Below, one piece after another: positions 44,329 to 53,563 of a stretch of 64,000 nt of DNA. Under the pieces are notes generated by a model that did not search any database, had not been told where the DNA came from, and saw only the letters and a list, made by a program, of their open reading frames with translations. The DNA is taken from assembly GCF_024172125.1 (NCBI RefSeq), contig NZ_JAMZEA010000005.1, positions 434,001-498,000 on the forward strand. The letters run 5' to 3'. Origin of the DNA: Actinomadura rupiterrae. GTDB taxonomy: Bacteria; Actinomycetota; Actinomycetes; Streptosporangiales; Streptosporangiaceae. Position numbers and translations under genes: made by a program. Within the stretch, counting starts at the first letter, position 1; every line of letters begins with the position of its first letter.

Positions 44329-44739
44329 TCAGTGCGCGAAGTGGCCCCGGTAGTACTCGAAGACCAGGCCGATCGTGGAGAGCAGCAGCCCGGCGCCGCC
44401 GAGCAGCACCATCCACCAGCCGAACACCATGCCGAGCGACACGGCCGCGGCCGAGCCGCCGATGTACAGCGGCCACCAGGAGTGCGGGCTGAAGAAGCCC
44501 AGCTCGCCCGCGGCGTCCGCGACCTCGCCCTCCGGGTCGTCCTCGTACAGCGGGCCGCCGTTGGCGCCTTCGAGGCGGCGGATCGTGAAGTGGATGTAGA
44601 ACCCGATCAGGCCGGCCAGGCCGATGGCCAGGGCCAGCGCCGTGGTGCCGGTCCAGTCCTTCGACCAGAGCCAGTACACGACGTCGGTGGCGAGGAAGAA
44701 GACCGCGCACCCGTAGAACATGAACGCCTGAACGCGCAT
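44329..44739 (-). CDS. ctaF: Cytochrome c oxidase subunit IV (actinobacterial CtaF)
   Basis: A 136-residue membrane protein with four hydrophobic segments. It starts MRVQAFMFYGCAVFF, has the family block PLYEDDPEGEVADAAGELGFFSPHSWWPL in the middle, and ends GLVFEYYRGHFAH. This small subunit is specific to actinobacterial aa3 oxidases. It is encoded 3 bp after ctaD, so it is translated from the same message. The family is well conserved and the call is firm. Confidence 0.96.
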   Translation of the reverse strand: MRVQAFMFYGCAVFFLATDVVYWLWSKDWTGTTALALAIGLAGLIGFYIHFTIRRLEGANGGPLYEDDPEGEVADAAGELGFFSPHSWWPLYIGGSAAAVSLGMVFGWWMVLLGGAGLLLSTIGLVFEYYRGHFAH

Positions 44740-44742
44740 CGG

Positions 44743-46464
44743 CTACTCCTCCGTTTCCTTGGCGTGGTCGCCGGCCGGCGCCTCCGCGACCAGCTGGGCG
44801 CGGTTCGACATGTTGATCGGCTCGCCCTTGGCGCCGACGTGCGGGTGGTGCAGGTCGAACGCCGGACGCTCGGAACGGATCTTGGGGATCGAGTTGAAGT
44901 TGTGCCGCGGCGGCGGGCACGAGGTCGCCCACTCCAGCGAGGAGCCGTAGCCCCACGGGTCGTCCACCTCGACGCGCTTGCCCTTCTTCCACGTGATGTA
45001 CACGTTGTAGAAGAACGGCAGCATCGAGGCGCCGAGGATGAACGAGAAGATCGAGGAGACCTGGTTCAGCCCGGTGAACTCGCTGGCGTAGTCGGCGTAC
45101 CGGCGCGGCATGCCCTCGGCGCCCAGCCAGTGCTGCACCAGGAAGGTGCCGTGGAAGCCGATGAACAGCAGCCAGAAGTGGACCTTGCCGAGCCGCTCGT
45201 TCAGCATCTTGCCGGTGAACTTCGGCCACCAGAAGTAGAAGCCCGCGAACATCGCGAACACCACGGTGCCGAACACGACGTAGTGGAAGTGCGCCACCAC
45301 GAAGTAGGAGTCCGACAGCTGGAAGTCCATCGGCGGGGACGCCAGGATGACGCCGGTCAGGCCGCCGAACAGGAAGGTGACCAGGAAGCCCAGCGACCAC
45401 AGCATCGGCGTCTCGAACGTGAGCTGCCCCCGCCAGATCGTGCCGACCCAGTTGAAGAACTTCACACCGGTCGGGACCGCGATGAGGAACGTCATGAACG
45501 AGAAGAACGGCAGCAGCACCTGGCCGGTCACGAACATGTGGTGCGCCCACACCGTGATGGACAGGCCCGCGATGGAGATCGTCGCGAAGACCAGGCCGAT
45601 ATAGCCGAAGACCGGCTTGCGGCTGAACACCGGGAGGATCTCGGTCACGATGCCGAAGAAGGGCAACGCGATGATGTACACCTCGGGATGCCCGAAGAAC
45701 CAGAACAGGTGCTGCCAGAGCAGCGCGCCGCCGTGCGAGGCGTCGAAGACGTGCGCGCCGAACTTGCGGTCGGCCTCCAGCGCCAGCAGCGCGGCGGCGA
45801 GGACCGGGAACGCCAGCAGGACCAGGATCGAGGTCAGCAGGACGTTCCACACGAAGATCGGCATCCGGAACATCGTCATGCCCGGCGCCCGCATGCACAG
45901 CACGGTGGTGATGAAGTTGACCGCACCCATGATCGTGCCGAAGCCCGACATGGCCAGGCCCATCACCCACATGTCACCGCCGATGCCCGGCGAGCGGACC
46001 GCGTCCGACAGCGGGGAGTAGGCGAACCAGCCGAAGCTGGCCGCGCCGCCCGGGGTCAGGAAGCCCGCGACGGCGATCAGCGAGCCGAACAGGAACAGCC
46101 AGTAGGCCAGCATGTTCATGCGCGGGAACGCCACGTCCGGCGCGCCGATCTGCAGCGGCATGATGACGTTGGCGAAGCCCGCGAACAGCGGGGTCGCGAA
46201 CATCAGCAGCATGATCGTGCCGTGCATGGTGAACAGCTGGTTGAACTGCTCGTTGCTGGTGATCTGCAGGCCCGGCTTGAACAGCTCGGCCCGCATGACC
46301 AGCGCCAGCAGGCCGCCGAACAGGAACATGATGAACGACGTGATCAGGTACAGGTACCCGATCTTCTTGTGGTCCGTCGTCGACATCCAGTCGGCGATGA
46401 TCCGGCCCTTGCGGGTCCTGGACGCGGCGACCGTCGCGGTCGGCGCGTGGCTGATCGCGGTCAC
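44743..46464 (-). CDS. ctaD: Cytochrome c oxidase subunit I
   Basis: A 573-residue, 12-helix heme-copper oxidase subunit. Heme and CuB ligands are in [12 protein letters not shown], the [15 protein letters not shown] block (HPEVY cross-linked Tyr motif), VWAHHMF, and VAHFHYV. The proton channel residues fall in the same helices. It reduces O2 to water and pumps protons. The GTG at 46464 overlaps the ctaC stop (GTGA). The C-terminal 60 residues are hydrophilic. In M. tuberculosis ctaD is separate from ctaC; here the three genes are together. Confidence 0.97.
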   Translation of the reverse strand: MTAISHAPTATVAASRTRKGRIIADWMSTTDHKKIGYLYLITSFIMFLFGGLLALVMRAELFKPGLQITSNEQFNQLFTMHGTIMLLMFATPLFAGFANVIMPLQIGAPDVAFPRMNMLAYWLFLFGSLIAVAGFLTPGGAASFGWFAYSPLSDAVRSPGIGGDMWVMGLAMSGFGTIMGAVNFITTVLCMRAPGMTMFRMPIFVWNVLLTSILVLLAFPVLAAALLALEADRKFGAHVFDASHGGALLWQHLFWFFGHPEVYIIALPFFGIVTEILPVFSRKPVFGYIGLVFATISIAGLSITVWAHHMFVTGQVLLPFFSFMTFLIAVPTGVKFFNWVGTIWRGQLTFETPMLWSLGFLVTFLFGGLTGVILASPPMDFQLSDSYFVVAHFHYVVFGTVVFAMFAGFYFWWPKFTGKMLNERLGKVHFWLLFIGFHGTFLVQHWLGAEGMPRRYADYASEFTGLNQVSSIFSFILGASMLPFFYNVYITWKKGKRVEVDDPWGYGSSLEWATSCPPPRHNFNSIPKIRSERPAFDLHHPHVGAKGEPINMSNRAQLVAEAPAGDHAKETEE

Positions 46465-47288
46465 TTGACACCCCCCGCCGCCTTGGCCTTCTGGTCGGCC
46501 AGCCACGTGTTGTACTGGTCGGGCGAGACCACCCGGAGCTGGAACAGCATCCGGCTGTGGTCCACACCGCAGAGCTCGGCGCAGCGGCCCTCGTAGAGGC
46601 CCTGCTTGCGCGCCGTGAACTCGAACTCGTTGGTGTAGCCCGGCATGACGTCCTTCTTGTAGAGGAGCGCCGGCACCCAGAACGAGTGGATGACGTCGTT
46701 GGCGTGCAGCCGCACGCGGATCGTCCGGTCCGAGGGGATCACCATGACGGGCTTGGCGCCCGCCGGGGCGTTCGGCGCGACCGGGGTGCCGACCACGGAG
46801 GCGACGGTCTGCTCCTGACCGCCCTGCTTCTCCTTGTAGTCGAACTGCCAGCTCCACTGGAAGCCCGTCACGTCAACGGTGACCGCCGGGTTCTTGGTGG
46901 TCTTCTCGACGTAGGACTCGTCCCGCGCGGTGAAGTAGAAGAGCACGCCGATGATCACGAACGGCACGGCCGTGTACAGGATTTCGATCGGCATGTTGTA
47001 GCGGACCTGCGGCGGCAGGTCGTCGGAGCGCTTGCGGTGGAACAGCACCGCCCAGATGATCAGTCCCCAGACGACGGCCCCGACCGCGAACGCGGCGATC
47101 CAGGAGCCCTGCCAGAGCTTCAGCATGCGCTCGGCCTGGTCGCTGATCGGCTCGGGCATGCCCAGGCGGGACGCTCGACCGCTGCACGCGGTCGCGGACA
47201 GCGCCAGCAGACCTAGCGCGCCGGCGCTTTTGATTGCGCGGCGACTGCGCACAGGCGTACGCCGCTCCCCAGAGCGGGTCGGACTCAC
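46461..47288 (-). CDS. ctaC: Cytochrome c oxidase subunit II
   Basis: A 275-residue protein with a lipobox-like signal ([10 protein letters not shown], Cys35), two transmembrane helices and a periplasmic cupredoxin domain. CuA ligands are in [10 protein letters not shown] near 196 and [13 protein letters not shown] near 233-245. It receives electrons from QcrC and passes them to CtaD. First gene of ctaC-ctaD-ctaF. The start is GTG at 47288 with GGGGAAGG upstream, divergent from the cysteine desulfurase gene. Confidence 0.96.
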   Translation of the reverse strand: MSPTRSGERRTPVRSRRAIKSAGALGLLALSATACSGRASRLGMPEPISDQAERMLKLWQGSWIAAFAVGAVVWGLIIWAVLFHRKRSDDLPPQVRYNMPIEILYTAVPFVIIGVLFYFTARDESYVEKTTKNPAVTVDVTGFQWSWQFDYKEKQGGQEQTVASVVGTPVAPNAPAGAKPVMVIPSDRTIRVRLHANDVIHSFWVPALLYKKDVMPGYTNEFEFTARKQGLYEGRCAELCGVDHSRMLFQLRVVSPDQYNTWLADQKAKAAGGVK

Positions 47289-47516
47289 GGAATGCCTTCC
47301 CCACGGATGAGAGCCCAGGGAACTCCCGGGCGGTGAGATCAGTTGTCACACGTTTGGGGGACACATTAGCGCGAGGGTCCGCGACTCCCCCGCCGGGGTG
47401 CCCGGTTAGCCTTCTGGCGTGGCTCCAGTTCGCGCCGTCCGTCCCGCCGTCCCGCCCGGCCGGACGAGTTTCGCCTGCGCAAGGGTTCCGGCGTGTTCCG
47501 GCGGGGGCGGGACGCG

Positions 47517-48656
47517 ATGAGCGGGTACTTCGACGCGGCGTCCACCGAGCCGCTCCATCCGGCCGCCAGGTCCGCCCTGGTCAGCGCCCTGGACTCGGCG
47601 TGGGCCGACCCGGCGCGGCTGTACGGCGCGGCGCGCTCGGCCCGGGTGGAGCTCGACCGCGCCCGCGCCCGGGTGGCCGCCGTGCTGGGCGTCCGGCCCG
47701 ACGAGGTCGCGTTCACCACGTCCGGGACGCAGGCGGTGCAGCTGGGAATCCTCGGCACGCTCCGGTCCCGTCGGCGTGTCGGGCGGCACCTGGTGGTGAG
47801 CGCGGTGGAGCACTCCAGCGTCCTGCACGCCGCCGAGGCACACGAGCGGGACGGCGGCGAGGTCACGATCGTCGGGGTGGACGAGACCGGGCGGGTCGAT
47901 CCGGGCGAGTTCGCGGCGGCGCTGCGTCCGGACACCGCGCTCGCCTGCCTCCAGTCGGCGAACCACGAGGTCGGAACGGTGCAGCCGGTGGCCGAGGCCG
48001 CCGAGGCGTGCCGTGCGGCCCGCGTCCCGCTGCTGGTGGACGCGGCGCAGTCGGTCGGCCGGATGCCCGTCCCGTCCGGGTGGTCGCTGCTGACGGCGTC
48101 CGCGCACAAGTGGGGCGGGCCGGCCGGCGTGGGGGTCCTGGTCGTCCGGAAGGGCACCCGCTGGCGCTCCCCGCTGCCCGAGGACGAGCGGGAGGGGCGG
48201 CGCGTCCCCGGCTTCGAGAACGTCCCCGCGATCGTCGCGGCGGCCGCCGCGCTGGAGGCGTTCGCCGCCGACATGGCCACCGCGGCCCCGGAACTGTCGG
48301 ACCTGGTCGGCATGATCAGGACCCGGGTGCCGGAGCTGGTGCCCGACGTCCAGGTCGTCGGCGACCCTGAGCGGCGGCTGCCGCACCTGGTCACCTTCTC
48401 GTGCCTCTACGTGGAGGGCGAGGCGCTGCTGACCGAACTGGACAGGCTGGGTTTCGCGGTCTCGTCCGGCAGCTCCTGCACGGCCGATACGCTGCGTCCG
48501 AGCCATGTGCTGGAGGCGATGGGCGTGATTACCCACGGGAACGTGCGGGTATCGCTGCCGCGGGACGCGGAGCCGTCCGCGGTGGCGCGGTTCCTCGCCG
48601 TCCTGCCGGACGCCGTGGCGCGGCTGCGCGCCGCCGCCGGGGTGACCGGCGCATGA
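47517..48656 (+). CDS. Cysteine desulfurase (class V aminotransferase, NifS/IscS-like)
   Basis: A 379-residue PLP enzyme that removes sulfur from cysteine as persulfide. Seen: YFDAASTEPLHP at the start, FTTSGTQAVQLG near 74, a VEHSSVLHAAEAH block, the PLP Lys in TASAHKWGGPAGVG near 205, and the mobile-loop catalytic Cys in SSGSSCTADTLRPSH near 324. It lies immediately upstream of a TusA-like sulfurtransferase, a natural acceptor, and near erpA. I chose the ATG at 47517; an upstream frame to 47493 is open. The short-loop group I type fits. Confidence 0.93.
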   Translation: MSGYFDAASTEPLHPAARSALVSALDSAWADPARLYGAARSARVELDRARARVAAVLGVRPDEVAFTTSGTQAVQLGILGTLRSRRRVGRHLVVSAVEHSSVLHAAEAHERDGGEVTIVGVDETGRVDPGEFAAALRPDTALACLQSANHEVGTVQPVAEAAEACRAARVPLLVDAAQSVGRMPVPSGWSLLTASAHKWGGPAGVGVLVVRKGTRWRSPLPEDEREGRRVPGFENVPAIVAAAAALEAFAADMATAAPELSDLVGMIRTRVPELVPDVQVVGDPERRLPHLVTFSCLYVEGEALLTELDRLGFAVSSGSSCTADTLRPSHVLEAMGVITHGNVRVSLPRDAEPSAVARFLAVLPDAVARLRAAAGVTGA

Positions 48657-48696
48657 CACCGAAGTTCACCGCGAGGACGGGAAGGCGGCCGCTCCC

Positions 48697-49011
48697 ATGA
48701 GGTTCCGAGGTCGTTCGCGCAAGGACGACGCGCCCCCGCAGGACGCCCCGCCGCCCCCGGCCGCCCCGCCCGGAGCCGCTCCCCCGCTGCTGGTCATCGA
48801 CGCGCTGGGCCGCAAGTGCCCCATCCCGATCATCATGCTGGCCGAGCGCATCCGCGAGATCCCCGTCGGCCAGATCGTCGCCGTCCTCGCCGACGACCCC
48901 GCCGCCCACACCGACGTCCCCGCCTGGTGCCGCATGAAGTCCCAAGAGTTCGTCTGGGAGGAAACCCTCCCCGCAGGCGGCTGGGGCTTCCACATCCGCC
49001 GCTCCTACTAA
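48697..49011 (+). CDS. TusA-family sulfurtransferase
   Basis: A 104-residue protein. After a Pro/Ala-rich N-terminus (1-30) comes the compact TusA fold: VIDALGRKCPIPIIMLAERI, with the sulfur-carrying Cys in RKCPIP near residue 40, and a C-terminal VWEETLPAGGWGFHIRR. TusA proteins accept persulfide sulfur and pass it on for tRNA thiolation or cofactor synthesis. It follows the desulfurase gene by 40 bp, suggesting a donor-acceptor pair, and has AAGGCGG near its ATG. A strong hairpin follows. Confidence 0.92.
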   Translation: MRFRGRSRKDDAPPQDAPPPPAAPPGAAPPLLVIDALGRKCPIPIIMLAERIREIPVGQIVAVLADDPAAHTDVPAWCRMKSQEFVWEETLPAGGWGFHIRRSY

Positions 49012-49030
49012 AAGCGGCCCCCACTACAAA

Positions 49031-49067
49031 GCGCTGCGCCGCGGCCCAGGGGGCCGCGGCGCAGCGC
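49031..49067. terminator. Terminator hairpin
   Basis: A perfect 16-bp stem (GCGCTGCGCCGCGGCC and its complement) with a 5-base loop, 20 bp after the TusA-like stop and before the convergent kinase gene end. Confidence 0.85.
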
Positions 49068-49109
49068 GTAACCAAGCACCTCACGCGTTGCCCTGGGCGG
49101 GGGTTGGGG

Positions 49110-50084
49110 TTAGGTGAGGTGGGGGGTTACGTCGGCGGTGGCGGCTTCGCCGTAGGCGGTGGTGAGGCGGGTGAGGAAGCGGTCCTTGGCGATGGTGTAC
49201 TCCTGCCCGCCGGGGACCTCCAGGGCGTGCGCGGCGACGAGGTTGCCGACCTGGGCGGCGCGCTCCAGCGGGAGGCCCCAGGCGGTGGCGGTGAGGAAGC
49301 CGGCGCGGAACGCGTCGCCGCCGCCGGTGGGGTCGACGACCTTGTCCACGGCGACGCCGGGGACGTGCAGGCCCTCCTCGCCCTTGCGGTCGATGACGGT
49401 GCCCTTGGCGCCGAGGGTGGTGATGCGGACGCCGACGCGGGCCAGGATCTCGGCGTCGGACCAGCCGGTCTTCTCCTCGCAGAGGGCCTTCTCGTACTCG
49501 TTGGTGAACAGGTACGCGGCGCCGTCGAGGAGGCGGCGGACGTCCGCGCCGTCCATCCGGGCGAGCTGCTGGGACGGGTCGGCGGCGAAGGGGATGCCGC
49601 GGGTGCGGCACTCGTCGCTGTGCCGGAGCATGGCCTCCGGGTCGTTCGGGCTGACCAGGACGAGGTCCAGCCCGCCGACGCGGTCGGCGACCGGCTGCAG
49701 CTCGATCACGCGGGCCTCGCTCATGGCGCCGGTGTAGAAGCTGGCGATCTGGTTCTGGTCCTGGTCGGTGGTGCACAGGAACCGCGCGGTGTGGTGCAGC
49801 TCGGAGATGTGCACCGAGGCGCAGTCGACGCCGTGCCGCTCCAGCCACGAGCGGTAGTCGGCGAAGTCGTCGCCCACCGAGCCGACCAGGTAGGACGTCA
49901 GGCCGAGGCTGCCCATGCCGAAGCAGATGTTCGCGGCGACGCCGCCGCGGCGGATCTCCAGCTCGTCCACCAGGAACGAGAGCGACACGCTGTCGAGCTG
50001 GTCGGGCATCAGCTGGTCGGTGAAGCGGCCCGGGAAGGTCATCAGATGGTCGGTCGCGATGGAGCCAGTTACGGCGATGCGCAC
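49110..50084 (-). CDS. adoK: Adenosine kinase, PfkB family (AdoK-like)
   Basis: A 324-residue ribokinase-fold enzyme. Sugar-binding GGVAANICFGMG is near residues 48-59 and the ATP/anion-hole signature DPTGGGDAFRAGF near 265. The same length and position (between ctaC and an ErpA gene) as M. tuberculosis Rv2202c, shown to be an adenosine kinase, support this function over other sugar kinases. It converts adenosine to AMP in purine salvage. The GTG at 50084 has GAGGAGAG upstream. A frame open to 50234 adds an unlikely basic stretch. Confidence 0.88.
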   Translation of the reverse strand: MRIAVTGSIATDHLMTFPGRFTDQLMPDQLDSVSLSFLVDELEIRRGGVAANICFGMGSLGLTSYLVGSVGDDFADYRSWLERHGVDCASVHISELHHTARFLCTTDQDQNQIASFYTGAMSEARVIELQPVADRVGGLDLVLVSPNDPEAMLRHSDECRTRGIPFAADPSQQLARMDGADVRRLLDGAAYLFTNEYEKALCEEKTGWSDAEILARVGVRITTLGAKGTVIDRKGEEGLHVPGVAVDKVVDPTGGGDAFRAGFLTATAWGLPLERAAQVGNLVAAHALEVPGGQEYTIAKDRFLTRLTTAYGEAATADVTPHLT

Positions 50085-50215
50085 GGCGTCGCTCTCCTCG
50101 TGGTGTGGCGTCCGGCTTGTCACCGGCTGTAGGAACCCCAAGAGGCTACTTCCCGGGACGGCCGCGCGCGCAACCGGCGCGGCACGTCCGTCTCGGGACA
50201 TCCGGGCACGCGAAA

Positions 50216-50250
50216 AGGGCCGGTGCGGGCTCACCGCCCGTACCGGCCCT
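50216..50250. terminator. Terminator hairpin before ErpA end
   Basis: AGGGCCGGT and ACCGGCCCT arms with an inner CGGG/CCCG stem, located between the erpA stop (50263) and adoK. Confidence 0.75.
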
Positions 50251-50262
50251 CTCCGGATCGTC

Positions 50263-50625
50263 CTAGTTGAACGAGTCGCCGCAGGCGCAGGAGCCCGAGG
50301 CGTTGGGGTTGTCGATCGTGAAGCCCTGCTTCTCGATGGTGTCGACGAAGTCGATGGTGGCGCCGCCCAGGTACGGGGCGCTCATCCGGTCCACGCGGAC
50401 CGAGAGGCCGTCGAAGTCCTGGACCTGGTCGCCGTCCATCTCGCGCTCGTCGAAGAACAGCTGGTAGATCAGGCCCGAGCAGCCGCCCGGCTGCACGGCG
50501 ACACGCAGCGCGAGGTCGTCGCGGCCCTCCTGCTCCAGCAGGCCCTTCGCCTTCTCGGCGGCGGCGTCGGTCAGCACCACGCCCTGCTGCGTGGTCTCCT
50601 GCGTGGTCTCGCCTGAAACCGTCAT
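50263..50625 (-). CDS. erpA: Iron-sulfur cluster insertion protein ErpA/IscA
   Basis: A 120-residue A-type Fe-S carrier. The three conserved cysteines are Cys49 in QPGGCSGLIYQL and the pair in SGSCACGDSF at the C-terminus (CxnCxC). It accepts clusters from the Suf/Isc scaffold and passes them to apo-enzymes. The NadA protein encoded divergently next door carries a [4Fe-4S] cluster, a possible client. ATG at 50625 follows GGGAG. Similar in length and position to Rv2204c. Confidence 0.94.
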   Translation of the reverse strand: MTVSGETTQETTQQGVVLTDAAAEKAKGLLEQEGRDDLALRVAVQPGGCSGLIYQLFFDEREMDGDQVQDFDGLSVRVDRMSAPYLGGATIDFVDTIEKQGFTIDNPNASGSCACGDSFN

Positions 50626-50884
50626 GTGGTCAGCTCCCGGGTCTCACTGCGCCGCCGTGGCGACGTTGTCTTCACCTGTCCTGAAGGACGGCCGGCGGAT
50701 CCGCTCCCGGCGTTTCCGCAGTCTCCTGTTCGTAGGACAACGTACCTCGGCTCATGCCCATTCCTTGCCCGGCAGGTCATTCCCGGGGAGACCTCGCTCA
50801 CACCCCGGGTCCGCCGGGCCGCGGATGTGCGAGGATTAGTCGTCAGAGCGACGATAAGGCTCCGTCGCAGGAGGGAGCATCCCC

Positions 50885-52039
50885 GTGACCACCCCAGTAC
50901 GCGATCTTCCATTGCTGCTGCTCGGCACCGGTTCCGACCCGTCCAGCGAGCGCGGTGTGGACTGTCCCGGCGAGCTGCCGCCCGCGTCCGACCCGGAGCT
51001 GGTGGAGCGCGCCCGCGCCGCCAAGGCCGCGCTGGGCGACGGCGTCTTCGTGCTCGGCCACCACTACCAGCGGGACGAGGTGATCGAGTTCGCGGACGTC
51101 ACCGGCGACTCGTTCAAGCTCGCCCAGCAGGCGGCCGCCCGCCCCGAGGCGCCCCACATCGTGTTCTGCGGCGTGCACTTCATGGCCGAGTCCGCCGACA
51201 TCCTCACCGCGGCCCACCAGCAGGTGATCCTGCCGGACCTGGCGGCGGGCTGCTCCATGGCCGACATGGCCACCTTCGACCAGGTCGAGGAGTGCTGGGA
51301 GGTGCTGGAGGACGCCGGGATCGCCGATGACGTCGTCCCGGTGACCTACATGAACTCCTCCGCCGACATCAAGGCGTTCGTGGGACGGCACGGCGGCGTG
51401 GTCTGCACCTCGTCCAACGCCAAGCGCGCGCTGGACTGGGCCTACGCCAAGGGCTCGAAGGTGCTGTTCCTGCCCGACCAGCACCTCGGCCGCAACACCG
51501 CCGTCCTGGAGATGGGCCTCTCGCTGGACGACTGCGTCGTCTACAGCCCGCACCGGCCCGAGGGCGGGCTGAGCGGGCAGCAGCTCCGCGACGCCCGGAT
51601 GATCCTGTGGCGCGGGCACTGCTCGGTGCACGGCCGGTTCAGCCTGGACTCGGTGGAGGACGTCCGGCGGCGCGTCCCCGGCGTGAACGTGCTCGTCCAC
51701 CCCGAGTGCAAGCACGAGGTCGTCACCAACGCCGACCAGATCGGCTCGACCGAGTACATCATCAAGACGATCGAGAACGCCCCGTCCGGGTCGTCCTGGG
51801 CGGTCGGGACCGAGCTGAACCTCGTCCGGCGGCTGGCGAACGCGCATCCGGACAAGAACGTGATGTTCCTCGACAAGACGGTCTGCTTCTGCTCGACCAT
51901 GAACCGGATCGACCTGCCGCACCTGGTCTGGTCGCTGGAGTCCCTGGTGCGCGGCGAGGTCGTCAACCGGATCGAGGTGGACGCGGAGACCGCGCACTAC
52001 GCCCGCGCCGCCCTCGACCAGATGCTCGCCCTCCCCTAG
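50885..52039 (+). CDS. nadA: Quinolinate synthase A
   Basis: A 384-residue [4Fe-4S] enzyme that condenses iminoaspartate with dihydroxyacetone phosphate to quinolinate in NAD synthesis. Features: VLGHHYQRDEVIEFAD near 60, SAADILT-like ESADILTAAHQQ, AGCSMADMA, LFLPDQHLGRN, HPECKHEVV near 275 and CFCSTMNRID near 335, giving the three cluster Cys. The start GTG at 50885 is 6-7 bases after GGAGGGA. No nadB or nadC partner is in this window. The gene is followed by a short repeat-containing spacer. Confidence 0.96.
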   Translation: MTTPVRDLPLLLLGTGSDPSSERGVDCPGELPPASDPELVERARAAKAALGDGVFVLGHHYQRDEVIEFADVTGDSFKLAQQAAARPEAPHIVFCGVHFMAESADILTAAHQQVILPDLAAGCSMADMATFDQVEECWEVLEDAGIADDVVPVTYMNSSADIKAFVGRHGGVVCTSSNAKRALDWAYAKGSKVLFLPDQHLGRNTAVLEMGLSLDDCVVYSPHRPEGGLSGQQLRDARMILWRGHCSVHGRFSLDSVEDVRRRVPGVNVLVHPECKHEVVTNADQIGSTEYIIKTIENAPSGSSWAVGTELNLVRRLANAHPDKNVMFLDKTVCFCSTMNRIDLPHLVWSLESLVRGEVVNRIEVDAETAHYARAALDQMLALP

Positions 52040-52061
52040 CCGACCGGCCCTCTGGCCGGTC

Positions 52062-52138
52062 GCCCGCCCCCGGGCCGGACGGTCCGGGGCCGGAGCCTCG
52101 GGCGGACGGTCCGGAGCCGGGGGTCCTCGGGCGGGCGG
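52062..52138. repeat. Degenerate repeats after nadA
   Basis: Two to three near-copies of GGCGGACGGTCCGG, alternating with GGAGCC(G/T)CGGG, between nadA and the next stop codon. Confidence 0.6.
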
Positions 52139-52906
52139 TCAGAGGGCGGAGTTCTCGACCCAGCGGACGAGCAGGCCGTGGTCGCCGGCCACGGCCACGG
52201 CGGGGTCGTCGATCTTGCGGCGGCCCCAGAGGAACAGGTACAGGTCGGACGCGGGCGCCCGGACGGCGGCGTCCGCGTGGACGTCGTCGGCGGCGCTGGA
52301 CCGGCGCCAGCCGAAGCGGTCCTTGTCCAGCTCGACCGTCCAGCGGTCGCCGGTGTCGGCGGCGGTGAACGCGAGCGTCTCGCCGTCGCCGCGCAGGTTC
52401 TCCACGTTGGGCGCGAACGGCGCCGCGTACGGGAGGTTGACGAGCATCTCGTCCATGCCGTCGGCGGCGGTCTCGGCGTCCAGCGCGACGTCGCGGCCGA
52501 GCGTGATGTCCAGGTCGGCGCGGTGGACGATCGTCTCGTACAGCATGCGGCGCGACCAGAACCGGGCATGCTGGTCGCCGCCCCAGGACCACATCTCCGC
52601 GTCCGGGTCGGCGTTGCGGAGCGTCTCGATCAGCGCCGCGCCGCCCTCGGTGAACCACGCGTGCTGCTCGCCGTCCGCCTGGGGTGGCTCCCCCGCGAAG
52701 TGCCGGGGGCTGCGCGGACGCGCCGCCGCCGTGCGGACCAGGCCCTCGGCCCAGCGGTGCGTGGTGGAGAGGTGCCGCAGCAGGTCCCGGACCGTCCAGC
52801 CCGGGCAGGACGGCACGGGCGCGCCCAGCTCGGCCTCCTCCAGCCCCGCCGCGAACGCGGCGACCTCCCGCTCGGTCTCGTCGCAGTACCGCTCGTGCGT
52901 CCACAT
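52139..52906 (-). CDS. Maleylpyruvate isomerase-family, mycothiol-dependent enzyme (DinB-like fold)
   Basis: A 255-residue protein with an N-terminal DinB-like helical bundle: FAAGLEEAELGAPVPSCPGWTVRDLLRHLSTTHRWAEG. His in LLRHL and in ETIVHRADLDI fits the metal site of mycothiol maleylpyruvate isomerases. A C-terminal SCP2-like domain follows (about 160-245). Actinobacteria carry many such proteins; the true substrate is often unknown. The ATG at 52906 is 7 bases after GGAGG. It stands alone between repeat-rich spacers. Confidence 0.88.
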   Translation of the reverse strand: MWTHERYCDETEREVAAFAAGLEEAELGAPVPSCPGWTVRDLLRHLSTTHRWAEGLVRTAAARPRSPRHFAGEPPQADGEQHAWFTEGGAALIETLRNADPDAEMWSWGGDQHARFWSRRMLYETIVHRADLDITLGRDVALDAETAADGMDEMLVNLPYAAPFAPNVENLRGDGETLAFTAADTGDRWTVELDKDRFGWRRSSAADDVHADAAVRAPASDLYLFLWGRRKIDDPAVAVAGDHGLLVRWVENSAL

Positions 52907-52931
52907 GAGGCGTCCTCCGGGCCGGCGGATC

Positions 52932-52999
52932 GGATCAGACGGGTTCAGGCGGGGTCAGGCAGGTCAGGCGGGGATCAAGCGGGTCAGGCGGGTTCAGAG
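52932..52999. repeat. Tandem repeat overlapping pspAB stop codon
   Basis: Seven or so imperfect 8-10 bp units (core GGTCAGGCGG) run from the upstream of the DinB-like gene into the last bases of pspAB, whose stop (52994-52996) is part of a unit. Confidence 0.7.
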
Positions 53000-53563
53000 G
53001 CCGGGGGCGCCCCAGACCGGGAACCAGCGGCCCAGGTCGTCCTCGAACTTCAGGTCGGCGCCCACCGAGCCGCGCGCCTGGATCTCCAGGGCGTTGTCGC
53101 GGCGGTCGCCGGGCAGCGGCGCGAACGGGTAGAACGTGCCGCGCTTGTACAGGTAGACCAGCGCGAGGCGCTGCCCGTCCGGGCCCTTGAAGCCGACCAG
53201 GGAGCACAGCAGGTGCGGGCCGAAGCCGCCCGCCTCCAGCGTGGCGTTCACCGCGTGCAGGTCGGTGACCAGGCCGGCGACGTCGTCCGGGTCGTGCCGC
53301 GACAGCAGCCAGGTGTAGCCGTAGGAATCCTGGCTGACCTCGACCTTCGGCGTGTCGCCCGAGTTCAGCAGCTCCACGGCGTCCTTCTGGAGCTGGGCGA
53401 ACGCGCCGCCCTCGGCGGCGCGGAAGCAGACCGAGCCGAGGCCGGTCGGGGTGAACCCGGCGGCGGCCTCCAGCGTGACGGCCGCGGTGGTGAGGCCGAA
53501 CAGCGCGTCCAGGTCCGGCTTGACCGGCTTGGACCGGCCGAGCAGGGCGTCCAGGAACCCCAT
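52994..53563 (-). CDS. pspAB: PspA-associated protein PspAB
   Basis: A 189-residue soluble alpha/beta protein starting MGFLDALLGRSKPVKPDLDALFGL, with WLLSRHDPDDVAGLVTDLHAVN near 90 and LALVYLYKRGTFYPFAPL near 138. It matches the actinobacterial PspAB family by my reading, and the operon with pspA, pspAA and htpX supports it. Its biochemical role is unknown. The ATG at 53563 overlaps the htpX stop (TGATG); GGGGAG lies upstream. The repeat at its 3' end may have altered its C-terminus. Confidence 0.85.
   Translation of the reverse strand: MGFLDALLGRSKPVKPDLDALFGLTTAAVTLEAAAGFTPTGLGSVCFRAAEGGAFAQLQKDAVELLNSGDTPKVEVSQDSYGYTWLLSRHDPDDVAGLVTDLHAVNATLEAGGFGPHLLCSLVGFKGPDGQRLALVYLYKRGTFYPFAPLPGDRRDNALEIQARGSVGADLKFEDDLGRWFPVWGAPGL

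Noticed and set aside
44113-46596. An 827-codon + strand frame opposite ctaF/ctaD
   Set aside because: Antisense to highly conserved oxidase genes; its product is a charged Gln/Glu/Arg/His-rich shadow.
52036-52904. Alternative minus-strand frames of 177-313 codons over the DinB-like gene
   Set aside because: Wrong registers of the same DNA; the frame 52139-52906 has the family motifs and a good ribosome-binding site.
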